A stretch of DNA of 64,000 nt from SXVE01 sp036388895 (lineage in GTDB: Bacteria; Acidobacteriota; Blastocatellia; Pyrinomonadales; Pyrinomonadaceae): positions 124,001 through 188,000 of the forward strand of contig DASVQY010000075.1 in the NCBI GenBank assembly GCA_036388895.1, read 5' to 3'. The translations under genes were made by a program, and so were the position numbers. The notes below the pieces were generated by a model. That model saw only the letters and a list, made by a program, of their open reading frames with translations. It ran no database searches and was not told the origin of the DNA. Of the stretch, positions 1 through 7,768 are shown in pieces; within the stretch, counting starts at the first letter, position 1; each line of letters opens with the position of its first letter.

Positions 1-207
1 AAGATTTTTATCCCTCAATGCTCAAGTTGCAGTCTTGCGGAATGGTTTGGAAAACCAATTCCACTCGAACTTGATCATATTAATGGGAATCCTTTAGATA
101 ATCGTTTTATTAACCTACGATTGCTTTGTCCGAATTGTCATGCTTTGACTCCGACATGTCGAGGAAAAAACAAGAACTTCAAACTTAGCTCGGTATTGCC
201 ATATTAA
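1..207 (+). CDS. HNH endonuclease, C-terminal part (probable intron-encoded homing endonuclease)
   Basis: The frame is open from the first base and ends at TAA 205-207, so the N-terminus lies outside the window. The visible 68 residues hold a zinc-knuckle HNH fold: C7xxC10, the LDHINGN motif (D25-H26 with the following Asn), the DNR motif, then C43xxC46-H47. This layout is typical of small HNH nicking or homing endonucleases. The gene is antisense to the group I intron described at 1-268. Its last codons (from about base 184) are read from the opposite strand of the ribozyme's P4-P5 region. I infer that it is the intron's homing endonuclease inserted in a peripheral loop (probably P6) in reverse orientation. 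An unrelated HNH gene that happens to abut the intron is less likely because of the physical overlap. Confidence 0.85.
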   Translation, partial: KIFIPQCSSCSLAEWFGKPIPLELDHINGNPLDNRFINLRLLCPNCHALTPTCRGKNKNFKLSSVLPY

Positions 208-268
208 AGGTTTCACCGAATTTGATTCCATTCATACGGAAGATTTCGCTTCCGATGCTCAAAGATCT
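1..268 (-). ncRNA. group I intron (subgroup IC3-like), 5' part, in tRNA-Leu
   Basis: Read on the minus strand, the intron begins right after the first anticodon base (base 269). P1: exon CTT (271-269) pairs with GAG (260-258), giving the U-G pair at the splice site. P2: CGGAAG/CTTCCG hairpin, 237-254. P4: TTCGGT (220-215) pairs with ACCGAG (194-189). J4/5 is GAAA (214-211) and J5/4 lies in GGCAAT (200-195). The P5 segment CCTTTAATAT..GG resembles the receptor-like element of the Azoarcus intron. From memory, the stretch 225-185 matches the core of the Azoarcus tRNA-Ile and cyanobacterial tRNA-Leu introns closely. P7, P3', P8, P9 and the 3' splice site lie off the left edge. An antisense HNH gene occupies the rest. 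Confidence 0.85.
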
Positions 269-303
269 AAGTCCTGTGCGTCTACCTATTCCGCCACCCA
301 AGC
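269..303 (-). tRNA. tRNA-Leu, 5' exon (interrupted by group I intron)
   Basis: Minus strand from 303: acceptor strand GCTTGGG, TG, then a D-arm with GCG..CGC stem and the GGTAGA loop that is characteristic of class II bacterial tRNA-Leu. The anticodon 5' stem and CTT follow, and the sequence is then interrupted after the first anticodon base (U34). An intron at this place is the classical position in tRNA-Leu(UAA). The remaining anticodon bases, variable arm, T-arm and 3' acceptor are beyond the window, so the anticodon cannot be confirmed. Sequence past 269 does not continue a tRNA: no matching CCCAAGC acceptor strand or T-arm follows. Confidence 0.85.
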
Positions 304-312
304 ACGATTTAG

Positions 313-341
313 AGATTAACACGACTCGAATTTAAGTTCAA
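313..341 (-). promoter_or_regulatory. sigma70-type promoter of tRNA-Leu
   Basis: On the minus strand, TTGAAC (341-336) and TAATCT (318-313) are separated by exactly 17 bases, and the tRNA begins 9 bases after the -10 box. Spacing and box quality fit a strong stable-RNA promoter. Confidence 0.6.
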
Positions 342-422
342 AGCCGAAGTTATGAACATAAACTGACGAACAGGGAAATAATTGTGCTATCATTGGCGAA
401 AAAGGCGCAACGATAAAATTTG

Positions 423-902
423 ATGGAAAATTTGGCTTGGATTTTGTGGATATTGCTGGGCGTTATTCTTATCATCGCCGAAATTTTTACGCTCGGTTTT
501 GTTTTGTTCTGGTTCGGCATCGGCGCATTCGCGGCGGCGCTCGCAGGATTTTTCGGTTTGGGTACGGTTGTACAGTTTATCGTTTTCGCGGTCGTTTCGG
601 TCGCCTTAACCGTTATGTCGAGAACGATTTTGGTAAATTATTTTTCGCACAATGATGAAACTGCCGTGAAAACCGGGATTGACGCTTTGCCGGGACAAAT
701 CGGGACGGTTACGTCGGCGAGTAAGGGCGCGCTGAATGAAGGAGCCGTTAAAGTTTACGGTTCGACGTGGACGGCTTTTCCGGTAAACAGCGAGGATATT
801 TTAACGGAAGGAGAAAAAGTTGAAGTCGTCAGCGTAAAGGGTTCTTCGATTTACGTTCGCCGGGTTGAAAGAGGATTACCCGAATGGAGAGGGGAAGATT
901 GA
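423..902 (+). CDS. NfeD-like membrane protein
   Basis: A 159-residue protein, starting at ATG 423 (an in-frame TTG sits one codon upstream). Three hydrophobic segments occupy about residues 4-25, 27-48 and 49-68. A soluble C-terminal domain of about 80 residues carries the GxxGxV...GxxWxA...I..GxxVxV pattern of the NfeD OB fold. Short NfeD proteins usually act beside a stomatin/SPFH partner in membrane organisation. No SPFH gene is adjacent here: the next gene is on the opposite strand. The family call is good; the cellular role is not shown by the context. Confidence 0.85.
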   Translation: MENLAWILWILLGVILIIAEIFTLGFVLFWFGIGAFAAALAGFFGLGTVVQFIVFAVVSVALTVMSRTILVNYFSHNDETAVKTGIDALPGQIGTVTSASKGALNEGAVKVYGSTWTAFPVNSEDILTEGEKVEVVSVKGSSIYVRRVERGLPEWRGED

Positions 903-1036
903 ATTACGAATTGTCAATTACGAATTATCAATTTCAAATTACAAATTCAAACTATAAACTTTAATTTCCAAAAAACGTTAAGACGCTAACCTTAAAATTC
1001 AAAAAACTTATTTCAATATTCGTAATTCGTAATTGA
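903..1036. repeat. spacer with inverted short tandem repeats (attacga type)
   Basis: Copies of aattacgaatt near 902-927 face attcgtaattcgtaattg at 1018-1035. The AT-rich spacer can fold into a long imperfect hairpin between two convergent genes and may act as a two-way terminator. Confidence 0.6.
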
Positions 1037-1972
1037 TTACAGTGCTCCGCTTATATTTTGGTCAGCCGTATCGTGTATATCGCCGAGGTTTAATAATTCG
1101 AGCTTTACGTCTTCGCCGTTTGGTTCAGGCAATTCATCGCCCAAAAGTCGCGCGATAATAACGGTAATATTATCATCGCCGCCGCGTTCGTTGGCTTCTT
1201 TGACGAGTTCGGCGCAAGCCATTTCCAAACGGTCTTTATTTTCGAGCACAATACGCTGCATACTCGCGCCGGTTACTTTGTTCGACAAACCGTCGCTGCA
1301 CAGCAGCAGAATATCTTCGCGGCGCGGAATCAAACGAGCCGAAACCGGATAAATTTCGCTTTGCGCTCCGAGAGCCTGCAGGATTACGTTTTTGAGCGTG
1401 TGCGTTTCGGCTTCTTCGGGAGAAATCTGCTGTGCGTCAATCAATTGCTGAACGAGCGATTGATCTTTGGTTACCTGATAAATTTTACCGTTGCGAATCA
1501 GATAAGCGCGGCTGTCGCCGACCTGAATCAAATCAATTGCGTCGCGCGTAATGCTGACGCCGGTGAAAGTCGCGCCCATTCCTTGAAATTGCGGGTCGGT
1601 CCGTCCCTGTTGATGAATCAGATGATTGGCGTAAATCGTCGCTTCATAAAGCCTTCCGATCAAAGAAGTTTCATAATCATCCGGCGCCATGGTTTTTTCC
1701 GGGTCGTCGCCGAGAATTTTTTGACTGACCGTTTCGACCGCCATTTTACTCGCGACCTCGCCCGCCAAAGCGCCGCCCATTCCATCGGAAACGGCTAGAA
1801 CAATCCCGCTGTCATCAATTTCAAATCTTTGCGATTCGATAACGAATTCGTTCGGTTCCTGCGAACTCGTCCACGCTTTTACGTTTGAAACGTGCAGCAT
1901 CAGATAATTATCCTCGTTGCCTTTACGAACGCGCCCGATGTGTGATGTGGCATGAATATCAACAGTCAACAT
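1037..1972 (-). CDS. PP2C-family serine/threonine protein phosphatase
   Basis: A 311-residue cytosolic Stp/PrpC-type metal-dependent phosphatase. The metal-binding signatures are present: RxGxxRxxNED at about residues 12-21, DGMGG at 63-67, GDSRAYL near 151, SDGLSNKV near 226 and GGDDNITV near 266. An insert of about 25 residues sits between the first two motifs. It removes phosphate from Ser/Thr, usually against a Hanks-type kinase, but no kinase gene is nearby. It lies downstream of the trans-sulfuration gene on the same strand, separated by an inverted-repeat spacer, so co-transcription is uncertain. Confidence 0.92.
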   Translation of the reverse strand: MLTVDIHATSHIGRVRKGNEDNYLMLHVSNVKAWTSSQEPNEFVIESQRFEIDDSGIVLAVSDGMGGALAGEVASKMAVETVSQKILGDDPEKTMAPDDYETSLIGRLYEATIYANHLIHQQGRTDPQFQGMGATFTGVSITRDAIDLIQVGDSRAYLIRNGKIYQVTKDQSLVQQLIDAQQISPEEAETHTLKNVILQALGAQSEIYPVSARLIPRREDILLLCSDGLSNKVTGASMQRIVLENKDRLEMACAELVKEANERGGDDNITVIIARLLGDELPEPNGEDVKLELLNLGDIHDTADQNISGAL

Positions 1973-2089
1973 AATAAAAATGAGTCTATCGAGTTCGTTG
2001 AGTATATAGAGTTCATTGAGTTCGTTGAGAGAAAAAAAGAAATTTCCTTTAACTCAACGAACTTAATGAACTCAACGAACTCAATGAAC
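1973..2089. repeat. inverted short-repeat element (gagttcgtt/attgagttc type)
   Basis: gttcattgagttcgttgag (2011-2029) is perfectly complementary to 2071-2089, a 19-bp stem. Further tandem copies of the word lie on both sides. The right arm touches the stop codon of the upstream minus-strand gene. It probably serves as a transcript-end hairpin. Confidence 0.75.
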
Positions 2090-3222
2090 TATCTCAACGC
2101 CTGGTCTAAATCCTCAATAATATCTTCTATGTCTTCGATTCCTACGGAAATTCGCACTAAACCGTCGGTAATGCCTAAACTTTCGCGTTTTTCTGCGGGA
2201 ACGGATGCGTGCGTCATCGTCGCCGGATGAGAAATCAGTGTTTCGACGCCGCCCAAACTTTCACCCAAGGTGCAGATTTTAACATTTTCAAGCACCTTTC
2301 TGGCATTATCAAGCGAACCGGTTTCAAATGCAACCATTCCGCCGAATCCTTTCTGCTGGCGCTTTGCCAATTCGTGCTGCGGATGTGACACAAGACCCGG
2401 ATAATAAACTTTTTGTATTTTCGGATGTTCGGTTAAAAAATTCGCCACGGCGCGACCGTTTTTGTCGTGCGCTTCCATCCGAACGGCTAATGTTTTCGTT
2501 CCGCGCAAAACCAGAAAGGAATCGAACGGCGAGAGAATCGCGCCGACGCTGTTTTGAATAAACTGAATCCAACTGGCGTCTTCTTCGTCGTTGAGAGCGG
2601 CAAAACCGCCGACCGAATCCGAGTGACCGTTTAAATATTTTGTCGTAGAATGAACGACGATATCAACCCCGAACTCCATCGGGCGCTGCAGGTAAGGCGA
2701 CATGAAAGTATTGTCGCAAACTACTTTTGCTCCGTTCGCGTGCGCGATGTCGGAAACCGCCTGCAAATCCGTTACGGTCATAATCGGATTGGTCGGCGTT
2801 TCGACGAAAACCATTTTCGTGTTCGGCTTGAATGCTTTTTCCAGATTCGTCGCGTCAGACGTGTCAACCAAATCGAATTCGACCCCGTAATTCGCCAGAA
2901 CGCGGCTGAAAAGCCTGTAAGTTCCGCCGTATGTGTTGTCGCCCAAGATAACGTGTTCGCCCGCTTTTACCAACTTTAAAACGGCGTCGGTCGCCGACAT
3001 TCCCGAAGCGAAAGCGTAGCCGAATCGAGCGCCTTCGAGCGCGGCTATGTTTTTTTCCAGAGCCGAGCGCGTCGGATTTTGCGTGCGCGCGTACTCATAA
3101 CCTTTATGCTCGCCGAGTCTGTCCTGCGCGTAAGTAGAAGTTTGATAAATCGGTACCGTCACCGAACCGGTCGTCGGGTCGGGTTCGTTTCCGGCGTGGA
3201 TTGCAATTGTCGAAAAGCCCAT
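2089..3222 (-). CDS. PLP-dependent trans-sulfuration enzyme (cystathionine gamma-synthase/lyase family)
   Basis: A 377-residue protein of the Cys/Met metabolism PLP family, of full family length (about 380). The phosphate-binding region SGMSATDA is at about residues 73-80, and ETPTNP and CDNTF motifs at 141 and 169. The PLP lysine is K195 in the STTKYxxGHSD signature. The Y-x-R element from the partner subunit (YEYARTQNPT) is at 42-51. It forms or cleaves cystathionine or a related thioether in Met/Cys metabolism. Synthase, beta-lyase and gamma-lyase cannot be told apart reliably by eye; gamma-synthase is the usual label for this N-terminus. It is divergent from a LysR-type regulator. Confidence 0.9.
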   Translation of the reverse strand: MGFSTIAIHAGNEPDPTTGSVTVPIYQTSTYAQDRLGEHKGYEYARTQNPTRSALEKNIAALEGARFGYAFASGMSATDAVLKLVKAGEHVILGDNTYGGTYRLFSRVLANYGVEFDLVDTSDATNLEKAFKPNTKMVFVETPTNPIMTVTDLQAVSDIAHANGAKVVCDNTFMSPYLQRPMEFGVDIVVHSTTKYLNGHSDSVGGFAALNDEEDASWIQFIQNSVGAILSPFDSFLVLRGTKTLAVRMEAHDKNGRAVANFLTEHPKIQKVYYPGLVSHPQHELAKRQQKGFGGMVAFETGSLDNARKVLENVKICTLGESLGGVETLISHPATMTHASVPAEKRESLGITDGLVRISVGIEDIEDIIEDLDQALR

Positions 3223-3388
3223 AAATTATATCTGATTTTCCTTAAAAACTCGTTTATTTTAACTCTTTTGGGAAAAATAGACTACCACCGCCGCATTTTT
3301 TTCTCGCAGCGTTATTATTTTAATTGAATAATCCGCGTTAAACTCTTTCGGATAAATGAAACTGACGGGCAAAGTTTTTTTGTTTAAC

Positions 3389-3417
3389 TTGACCTTATTC
3401 AAAAGGCGGAGTAAAAC
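3389..3417 (+). promoter_or_regulatory. possible sigma70-type promoter for the LysR gene
   Basis: TTGACC (3389-3394), a 17-base spacer and TAAAAC (3412-3417), about 80 bases before the start codon in the divergent 274-base spacer. Prediction by consensus only. Confidence 0.3.
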
Positions 3418-3496
3418 TTAAAAAATCAAAATTATTCAAAGACATTTACAATAACTTTTTCTAATAAAATACCGCTAAAGTTCCGTTGAAAACGAT

Positions 3497-4378
3497 ATGG
3501 ACATAAATCAACTCGAAGTTTTGTCGGTCGTCGCCCGTGAAAAGAGTTTTTCAAGAGCCGCCGAGGTATTAAACCGAACGCAGCCCGCCGTCAGCCAAGC
3601 AATTCGTCGTTTAGAGCAAGAAGTCGGCGAAAAGCTGTTTGATCGTTCGTCCAAAGACGGAACTTTGACGCTCGCCGGCGAAATTCTCGTAGATTACGCC
3701 AAACAAATGCTCAATTTGCGGCAGACGGCACACGATGCGATCAAGGAAATGCGCGATTTGCAGCACGGCAAAGTAACGGTCAGCGCCAACGAACACACGG
3801 TTTTTTACCTTTTACCTGTCATTGAAGAATTTCGTCGGCAGCATCCGCAGATAAAAATTGAAGTTCGGCGCGGCGTCGCAAGCCGAATGCCGAAAGAAAT
3901 TATGGCACGCGAAGTCGAGTTGGGAGTCATTTCGTTCAAGCCGACGGATAACTCGGTCGTTTCGCTTTCGGTTTTATCCGATGAGCTGGCGCTGATTGTT
4001 TCGCCCGAACATCATCTTGCAGGCAAAACGAGCGTCTCGATCAAAGAGCTCGGTGAGGAAAAGTTCATCGCGCACAACGCGCCTTCTCCGTACCGGCAAA
4101 AAGTTATCGAATCGTTTGAAAAGCATAATACGAAATTGAATATTTCAATCGAATTGCCGTCGCTCGAAGCGATTAAAAGATTGGTCGAAAAAGGCGTCGG
4201 CGTGGCGCTCGTTCCGAAACTGACGGCGCAAAACGAAATTGCCGACAGGCGGCTCGTGGCTTTGTCGGTTAAAGAAATGAAGCTGGAAAGAAAGCTGAAT
4301 ATTATTTACCGCCGAAATTCGGTTTTGTCGCACGCCGCAAAAGTTTTTTTGAAGCTGGCAAAGGAAATGAGTCGCTGA
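3497..4378 (+). CDS. LysR-family transcriptional regulator
   Basis: A 293-residue protein of typical LTTR length. The N-terminal winged HTH (about residues 4-62) has the SFSRAAEVLNRTQPAVSQAIRRLE recognition region. A linker helix follows, then a periplasmic-binding-like effector domain (about 90-290). It is transcribed divergently from the trans-sulfuration enzyme with a 274-base shared spacer, the classical arrangement for an LTTR controlling its neighbour. A role in sulfur amino acid metabolism is therefore plausible, but the effector is unknown. Confidence 0.92.
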   Translation: MDINQLEVLSVVAREKSFSRAAEVLNRTQPAVSQAIRRLEQEVGEKLFDRSSKDGTLTLAGEILVDYAKQMLNLRQTAHDAIKEMRDLQHGKVTVSANEHTVFYLLPVIEEFRRQHPQIKIEVRRGVASRMPKEIMAREVELGVISFKPTDNSVVSLSVLSDELALIVSPEHHLAGKTSVSIKELGEEKFIAHNAPSPYRQKVIESFEKHNTKLNISIELPSLEAIKRLVEKGVGVALVPKLTAQNEIADRRLVALSVKEMKLERKLNIIYRRNSVLSHAAKVFLKLAKEMSR

Positions 4379-4543
4379 CGCGCAAAACATCGCTGAAAGC
4401 GAATGTCTAATAATTAACGAGATTAAATTTAACGTCTTAAAATTTTTATTCATTTGCCGAAAAATGAGTTAGAATGTACAGCAAGTTTGTTTTTCAAAAC
4501 TTTTAGTTTTTAACTTTAAATCCCCGAAAAAAGCGAGGAAAAT

Positions 4544-4876
4544 ATGACTGAAAAAGATTACGCCGAAGCTCTGGCGCCTTCGGAAAGACGAACATCAGAC
4601 CGTAAAAAGCTAATTATTGACGTGAAATTTGAAGGCGGTGACGCGACCGGCATCGCAAATACGCGTGATATAGGTGTCGGCGGATTGTATATGACCACGA
4701 ACACGACGCTCGCGATGGGAACGCCGATTTATATGACGATGAACGTCGGCGAACGAGAAATTTCATTCAGCGGAACGGTCGTTTATGTTGATCCCGGACA
4801 AGGCGTCGGCGTGCGTTTTCAAGATATTTCCGAAGACGACAAAGAGTTTTTGAATAGAGAATTGGAACTAGAATAA
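4544..4876 (+). CDS. PilZ-domain protein
   Basis: A 110-residue single-domain protein. The RxxxR half of the c-di-GMP site is present (RTSDR at about residues 17-21). The second motif, normally D/NxSxxG, reads DIGVGG, so the serine is replaced by glycine. The beta-barrel pattern continues to GVGVRFQDIS. PilZ proteins bind c-di-GMP and tune motility, pili or secretion; the altered motif makes binding uncertain. It has a good upstream Shine-Dalgarno region (gaggaaaat). The nearby minor-pilin cluster at 6.3 kb is a possible functional partner, by inference. Confidence 0.85.
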   Translation: MTEKDYAEALAPSERRTSDRKKLIIDVKFEGGDATGIANTRDIGVGGLYMTTNTTLAMGTPIYMTMNVGEREISFSGTVVYVDPGQGVGVRFQDISEDDKEFLNRELELE

Positions 4877-4957
4877 TGGCAAGCGGTAAACGGCAAGTGG
4901 AAAGTGAAAAAGCTTACCATTTACCGTTTACCATTTATCGTTTACCACTTAAAAATT
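4877..4957. repeat. short repeat spacer (ttaccgttt/aagtggtaaa type)
   Basis: Several copies of taccatttaccg-like words form an imperfect inverted repeat with ggtaaacggcaagtgg at 4884-4900. The open frame running into this spacer from 4904 is repeat-derived and not counted as coding. Confidence 0.55.
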
Positions 4958-6079
4958 ATGTTTGAGCAATTTACTCTCGGAATCGAAGAAGAATTTCAGA
5001 TCGTTGACCCGCACACGCGCGAGTTGAAATCACACGTTTCGGAAATACTGGACGAAGGCAAACTGCTTCTCGGCGAAAAGATAAAGCCGGAAATGATTCA
5101 ATCAATGATCGAAGTCGGCACCGGCGTCTGTCATAACGTTCAGGAAGCGCGCGAAGATATTACGAAACTGCGCTGCATAATCTCGTCGCTCGCCCGAAAA
5201 AAGGGAATGGTGATAGCCGCCGCTTCAACGCATCCTTTTTCCAAATGGTCTGATCAGACGATTTTCGAACACGACCGCTATAAACTTCTGGTTGACGAAT
5301 TGCAGATGGTTGCGCGTTCGCTTTTGATTTTCGGGCTGCACGTTCACGTCGGCGTCGAAGATTTAGACCGCCGCATCCATATTATGAACGCGGCGCGCTA
5401 TTTTCTGCCGCACGTTTTGGCGATGACGACTTCTTCGCCGTTCTGGCTCGGATTTAACACGGGGCTGAAAAGCTATCGTTCCGAAGTATTCAAGAAGTTT
5501 CCGCGCACTGACATTCCGGATCATTTTGAGTCTCACCAGCAATTTCAAGGATACGTTGATTTGCTTGTCAAGATGAACTGCATACAGGACGCGACGAAGA
5601 TTTGGTGGGACGTGCGTCCGCACCCGAAATTTCCGACGCTTGAATTTCGCGTTTGCGATATTCCGACACGCGTTGACGACACCATCGCCGTCACCGCTCT
5701 TTTTCAAGCCATCGTTGCCAAACTGACCGTATTAATTGAAAAAAATCTGGGTTTCAGGCTTTACCACCGAAGACTGATTCAAGAAAACAAATGGCGCGCC
5801 GTTCGTTACGGTCTCGACGGCAAACTGCTCGATTTAGGTAAGCAGAAAGAAGTTCACGTAAAGGATTTGATTAGAGAGCTGCTTGATTTTGTTGACGATG
5901 TCGTTGATGAATTAGGTTCGCGCAAGGAAATCGAACATATTCACACGATTCTCGAACGCGGAACGTCTGCCGATGAACAATTGCGCGTTTATTACGAATC
6001 CGGCGAGCGCTATGAGCCGGTCGTTGATATGCTCGTTAAAAACACAATGGAAAACGTGCCGGAAGTCTGCTTCGACTAA
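4958..6079 (+). CDS. YbdK-type carboxylate-amine ligase (glutamate-cysteine ligase family 2)
   Basis: A 373-residue protein. The start at ATG 4958 gives the family N-terminus MFEQFTLGIEEEFQIVD; the frame could open at 4904, but those codons lie in the repeat spacer. The GIEEEFQ motif (about residues 8-14), GLHVHVGVED near 129 and the EFRVCDIPTRVDD region near 229 match the ATP-grasp-like GCS2 fold. E. coli YbdK has weak gamma-glutamylcysteine synthetase activity; the true substrate is not known. A terminator follows at once, so this ends a transcription unit. Confidence 0.9.
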   Translation: MFEQFTLGIEEEFQIVDPHTRELKSHVSEILDEGKLLLGEKIKPEMIQSMIEVGTGVCHNVQEAREDITKLRCIISSLARKKGMVIAAASTHPFSKWSDQTIFEHDRYKLLVDELQMVARSLLIFGLHVHVGVEDLDRRIHIMNAARYFLPHVLAMTTSSPFWLGFNTGLKSYRSEVFKKFPRTDIPDHFESHQQFQGYVDLLVKMNCIQDATKIWWDVRPHPKFPTLEFRVCDIPTRVDDTIAVTALFQAIVAKLTVLIEKNLGFRLYHRRLIQENKWRAVRYGLDGKLLDLGKQKEVHVKDLIRELLDFVDDVVDELGSRKEIEHIHTILERGTSADEQLRVYYESGERYEPVVDMLVKNTMENVPEVCFD

Positions 6080-6108
6080 CTTTTCTTTTGTAATAAAATA
6101 ATTTTAAT

Positions 6109-6146
6109 AAAAATCGGATTAATTGTTGAATTAGTCCGATTTTTTT
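6109..6146 (+). terminator. rho-independent terminator
   Basis: A stem aaaaatcggattaa/ttagtccgattttt with one mismatch and an 8-base loop, ending in a run of T. It lies 30 bases after the YbdK-like gene. Confidence 0.8.
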
Positions 6147-6288
6147 GAAATATGTTGTTAAACATTGCAAAAAAATATTTGACAATATTTTTCACATATT
6201 GTATTGTCCCTAATTGAGTAGATATTTCTTTTCTCGTTTACATCCGGTTTTCCAATTTACACCCAAACATCCCGCAAGTTACATTCAG

Positions 6289-7167
6289 ATGAATATTAAA
6301 AATTTCGGTTCGCAGAACGGATATTCTCTTATGGAAATTCTGATAGTAATTGTCATCCTGGCAATTCTGGTGACCTTTGCGGTTGCTCAGTTCGGAAGAT
6401 CCAGAGTTACATTTCAAAGACAAAATATCGCGCGCGAGTTTAAGGTCAACCTCGAACGCGGGCGTTTCGATTCGGTAAAAAGAAATGCGAGCGACACAAC
6501 CGTAATGGCGCGGGTCGTAATCAATAACCCTACTTCCTTCAGCGTTACCACCGACCTTAACCAAAACAACGTGCTCGACGCGAGCGATACGCGAACAGTC
6601 AATTTCAGCAATAACAGCAACGTGAAAATCGTGCTTGAAGACGGAATTTTTCCGGTTACTATTACATTCGATCATCGCGGACAAATCACTTCTTTAGACA
6701 GCTCGACGCCGAAAAAAAGCGTGACGCGATTTATTTTTTGCACTGATAACTGCACTGCCGCAACTGCTACTAAGACGAACGCGAATATTATTACGGTTTC
6801 GCCGACCGGAACAGTTGCTATGCTGGCTGGCGGCGAAACGCAGCCGAATTTTACGAGTCCGAGCGTCACCGGCGGCGGTTATCAAATAAATCCCGACCTT
6901 CTTATTCAAGTAAATTCCGTTGATCCGATAATATCGCCGACTCCGGCACCATCCGTTTCTCAAACACCAACGCCGACGCCGACACCGACGCCCATTTCAA
7001 CACCGACGCCCACACCGACGGCGACACCTTCACCGACGGCGACACCTTTACCGACGGCGACGCCGACACCGCTGCCGAATGCTTGCGCATACGGACAGAG
7101 ACCGAGAGACACAGGTTGTGTGTGCCAGGCGCCAAGGTGGGTCAGAGGCAACGGCAAGTGTCAATAA
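6289..7167 (+). CDS. FimT/GspH-like minor pilin with Pro-Thr linker and Cys-rich tail
   Basis: Starting at ATG 6289 the protein has 292 residues. The type III prepilin leader ends in G followed by YSLMEILIVIVILAILV, with Glu at mature position 5 and one N-terminal membrane helix. A GspH/FimT-like beta-rich body follows to about residue 215. After it comes a low-complexity linker of about 45 residues made of TP/PT units (about 6945-7075). A 25-residue tail carries four cysteines (CAYG...CVCQ...GKC). The linker and tail are unusual for this family and resemble surface-exposed spacers. It is the first gene of a minor-pilin cluster. An in-frame TTG at 6214 would place 25 residues before the leader and is less likely. 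Confidence 0.85.
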   Translation: MNIKNFGSQNGYSLMEILIVIVILAILVTFAVAQFGRSRVTFQRQNIAREFKVNLERGRFDSVKRNASDTTVMARVVINNPTSFSVTTDLNQNNVLDASDTRTVNFSNNSNVKIVLEDGIFPVTITFDHRGQITSLDSSTPKKSVTRFIFCTDNCTAATATKTNANIITVSPTGTVAMLAGGETQPNFTSPSVTGGGYQINPDLLIQVNSVDPIISPTPAPSVSQTPTPTPTPTPISTPTPTPTATPSPTATPLPTATPTPLPNACAYGQRPRDTGCVCQAPRWVRGNGKCQ

Positions 7168-7200
7168 AATGAAAAAGCAACGCGCTTTTATTTCAAAATT

Positions 7201-7755
7201 ATGAAGTATTTGACCAAAGGAAATAAAAATACGAACTTTGCTGCCGCAAAAGCTTTTTCTTCGCCCGTTGCTAAATCAAAAAGCAGCGGAGAAGTCGGAT
7301 TTTCGCTTATCGAAGTAGCGGCTGCGATGGTCGTAATTCTGGTTGCCCTGCTCGGAGTATTCACGACCTTTACTTACACCATAAATTACAACGCCGGAAA
7401 TAATTCGCGCGCACAGGCGCTGGCTCTTTTGCAGCGAGAAGTCGAGCTTTTTCGAAGCGCGAAATTTACGCCGACCGTCAGAGATAATTTTACGCCTGTA
7501 GACACAAACGATAATCGGCGCGACATTACCGGCGGAACCAAAGCCGTAAGGGTAGTCACATCGGCTGACGGAAACAAATTTCGCGTTGCCACGGTTGTTG
7601 ATAATGACCCGTTTACCGATGGCGTGCAGACTACGAACGAGGCTACCACCAGATTTAAAGAAATCCGTATAACCGTGACATTAGACAATCCTACTCCGGG
7701 CTGGCAAACGTCCGTGCCGGCGACAGTCATTTTGCAAAGAGTCAGATCAAACTAG
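7201..7755 (+). CDS. PilV-like minor pilin
   Basis: A 184-residue protein with a prepilin cleavage motif after a 32-residue leader: G followed by FSLIEVAAAMVVILVALLGVF, with Glu at mature position 5. The rest is a short soluble beta-rich domain. PilV-type minor pilins prime type IV pilus or type II secretion pseudopilus assembly in the inner membrane. It lies 33 bases after the FimT-like gene and 13 before the PilW-like gene, so the genes are an operon. The leader is long for the class but still positively charged. The subfamily name rests on gene order and the N-terminal motif. Confidence 0.85.
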   Translation: MKYLTKGNKNTNFAAAKAFSSPVAKSKSSGEVGFSLIEVAAAMVVILVALLGVFTTFTYTINYNAGNNSRAQALALLQREVELFRSAKFTPTVRDNFTPVDTNDNRRDITGGTKAVRVVTSADGNKFRVATVVDNDPFTDGVQTTNEATTRFKEIRITVTLDNPTPGWQTSVPATVILQRVRSN

Positions 7756-7768
7756 ATAGTTTTAAGAA

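Noticed and set aside
207..303. A degraded tRNA-Leu pseudogene on the minus strand
   Set aside because: The apparent loss of the 3' half is explained better by a group I intron: P1, P2, P4 and the J4/5-J5/4 words follow exactly after U34.
1952..2230. Plus-strand frame of 92 codons
   Set aside because: It crosses the inverted repeat and the antisense of the trans-sulfuration gene; the Asn/Phe/Glu repeats come from the tandem DNA words.
4904..4957. N-terminal extension of the YbdK-like protein
   Set aside because: The extra 18 codons lie in the taccgttt repeat; the family N-terminus begins at ATG 4958.
6960..7157. Minus-strand frame rich in GVGVGV
   Set aside because: It is the antisense of the Pro-Thr tract in the minor pilin.
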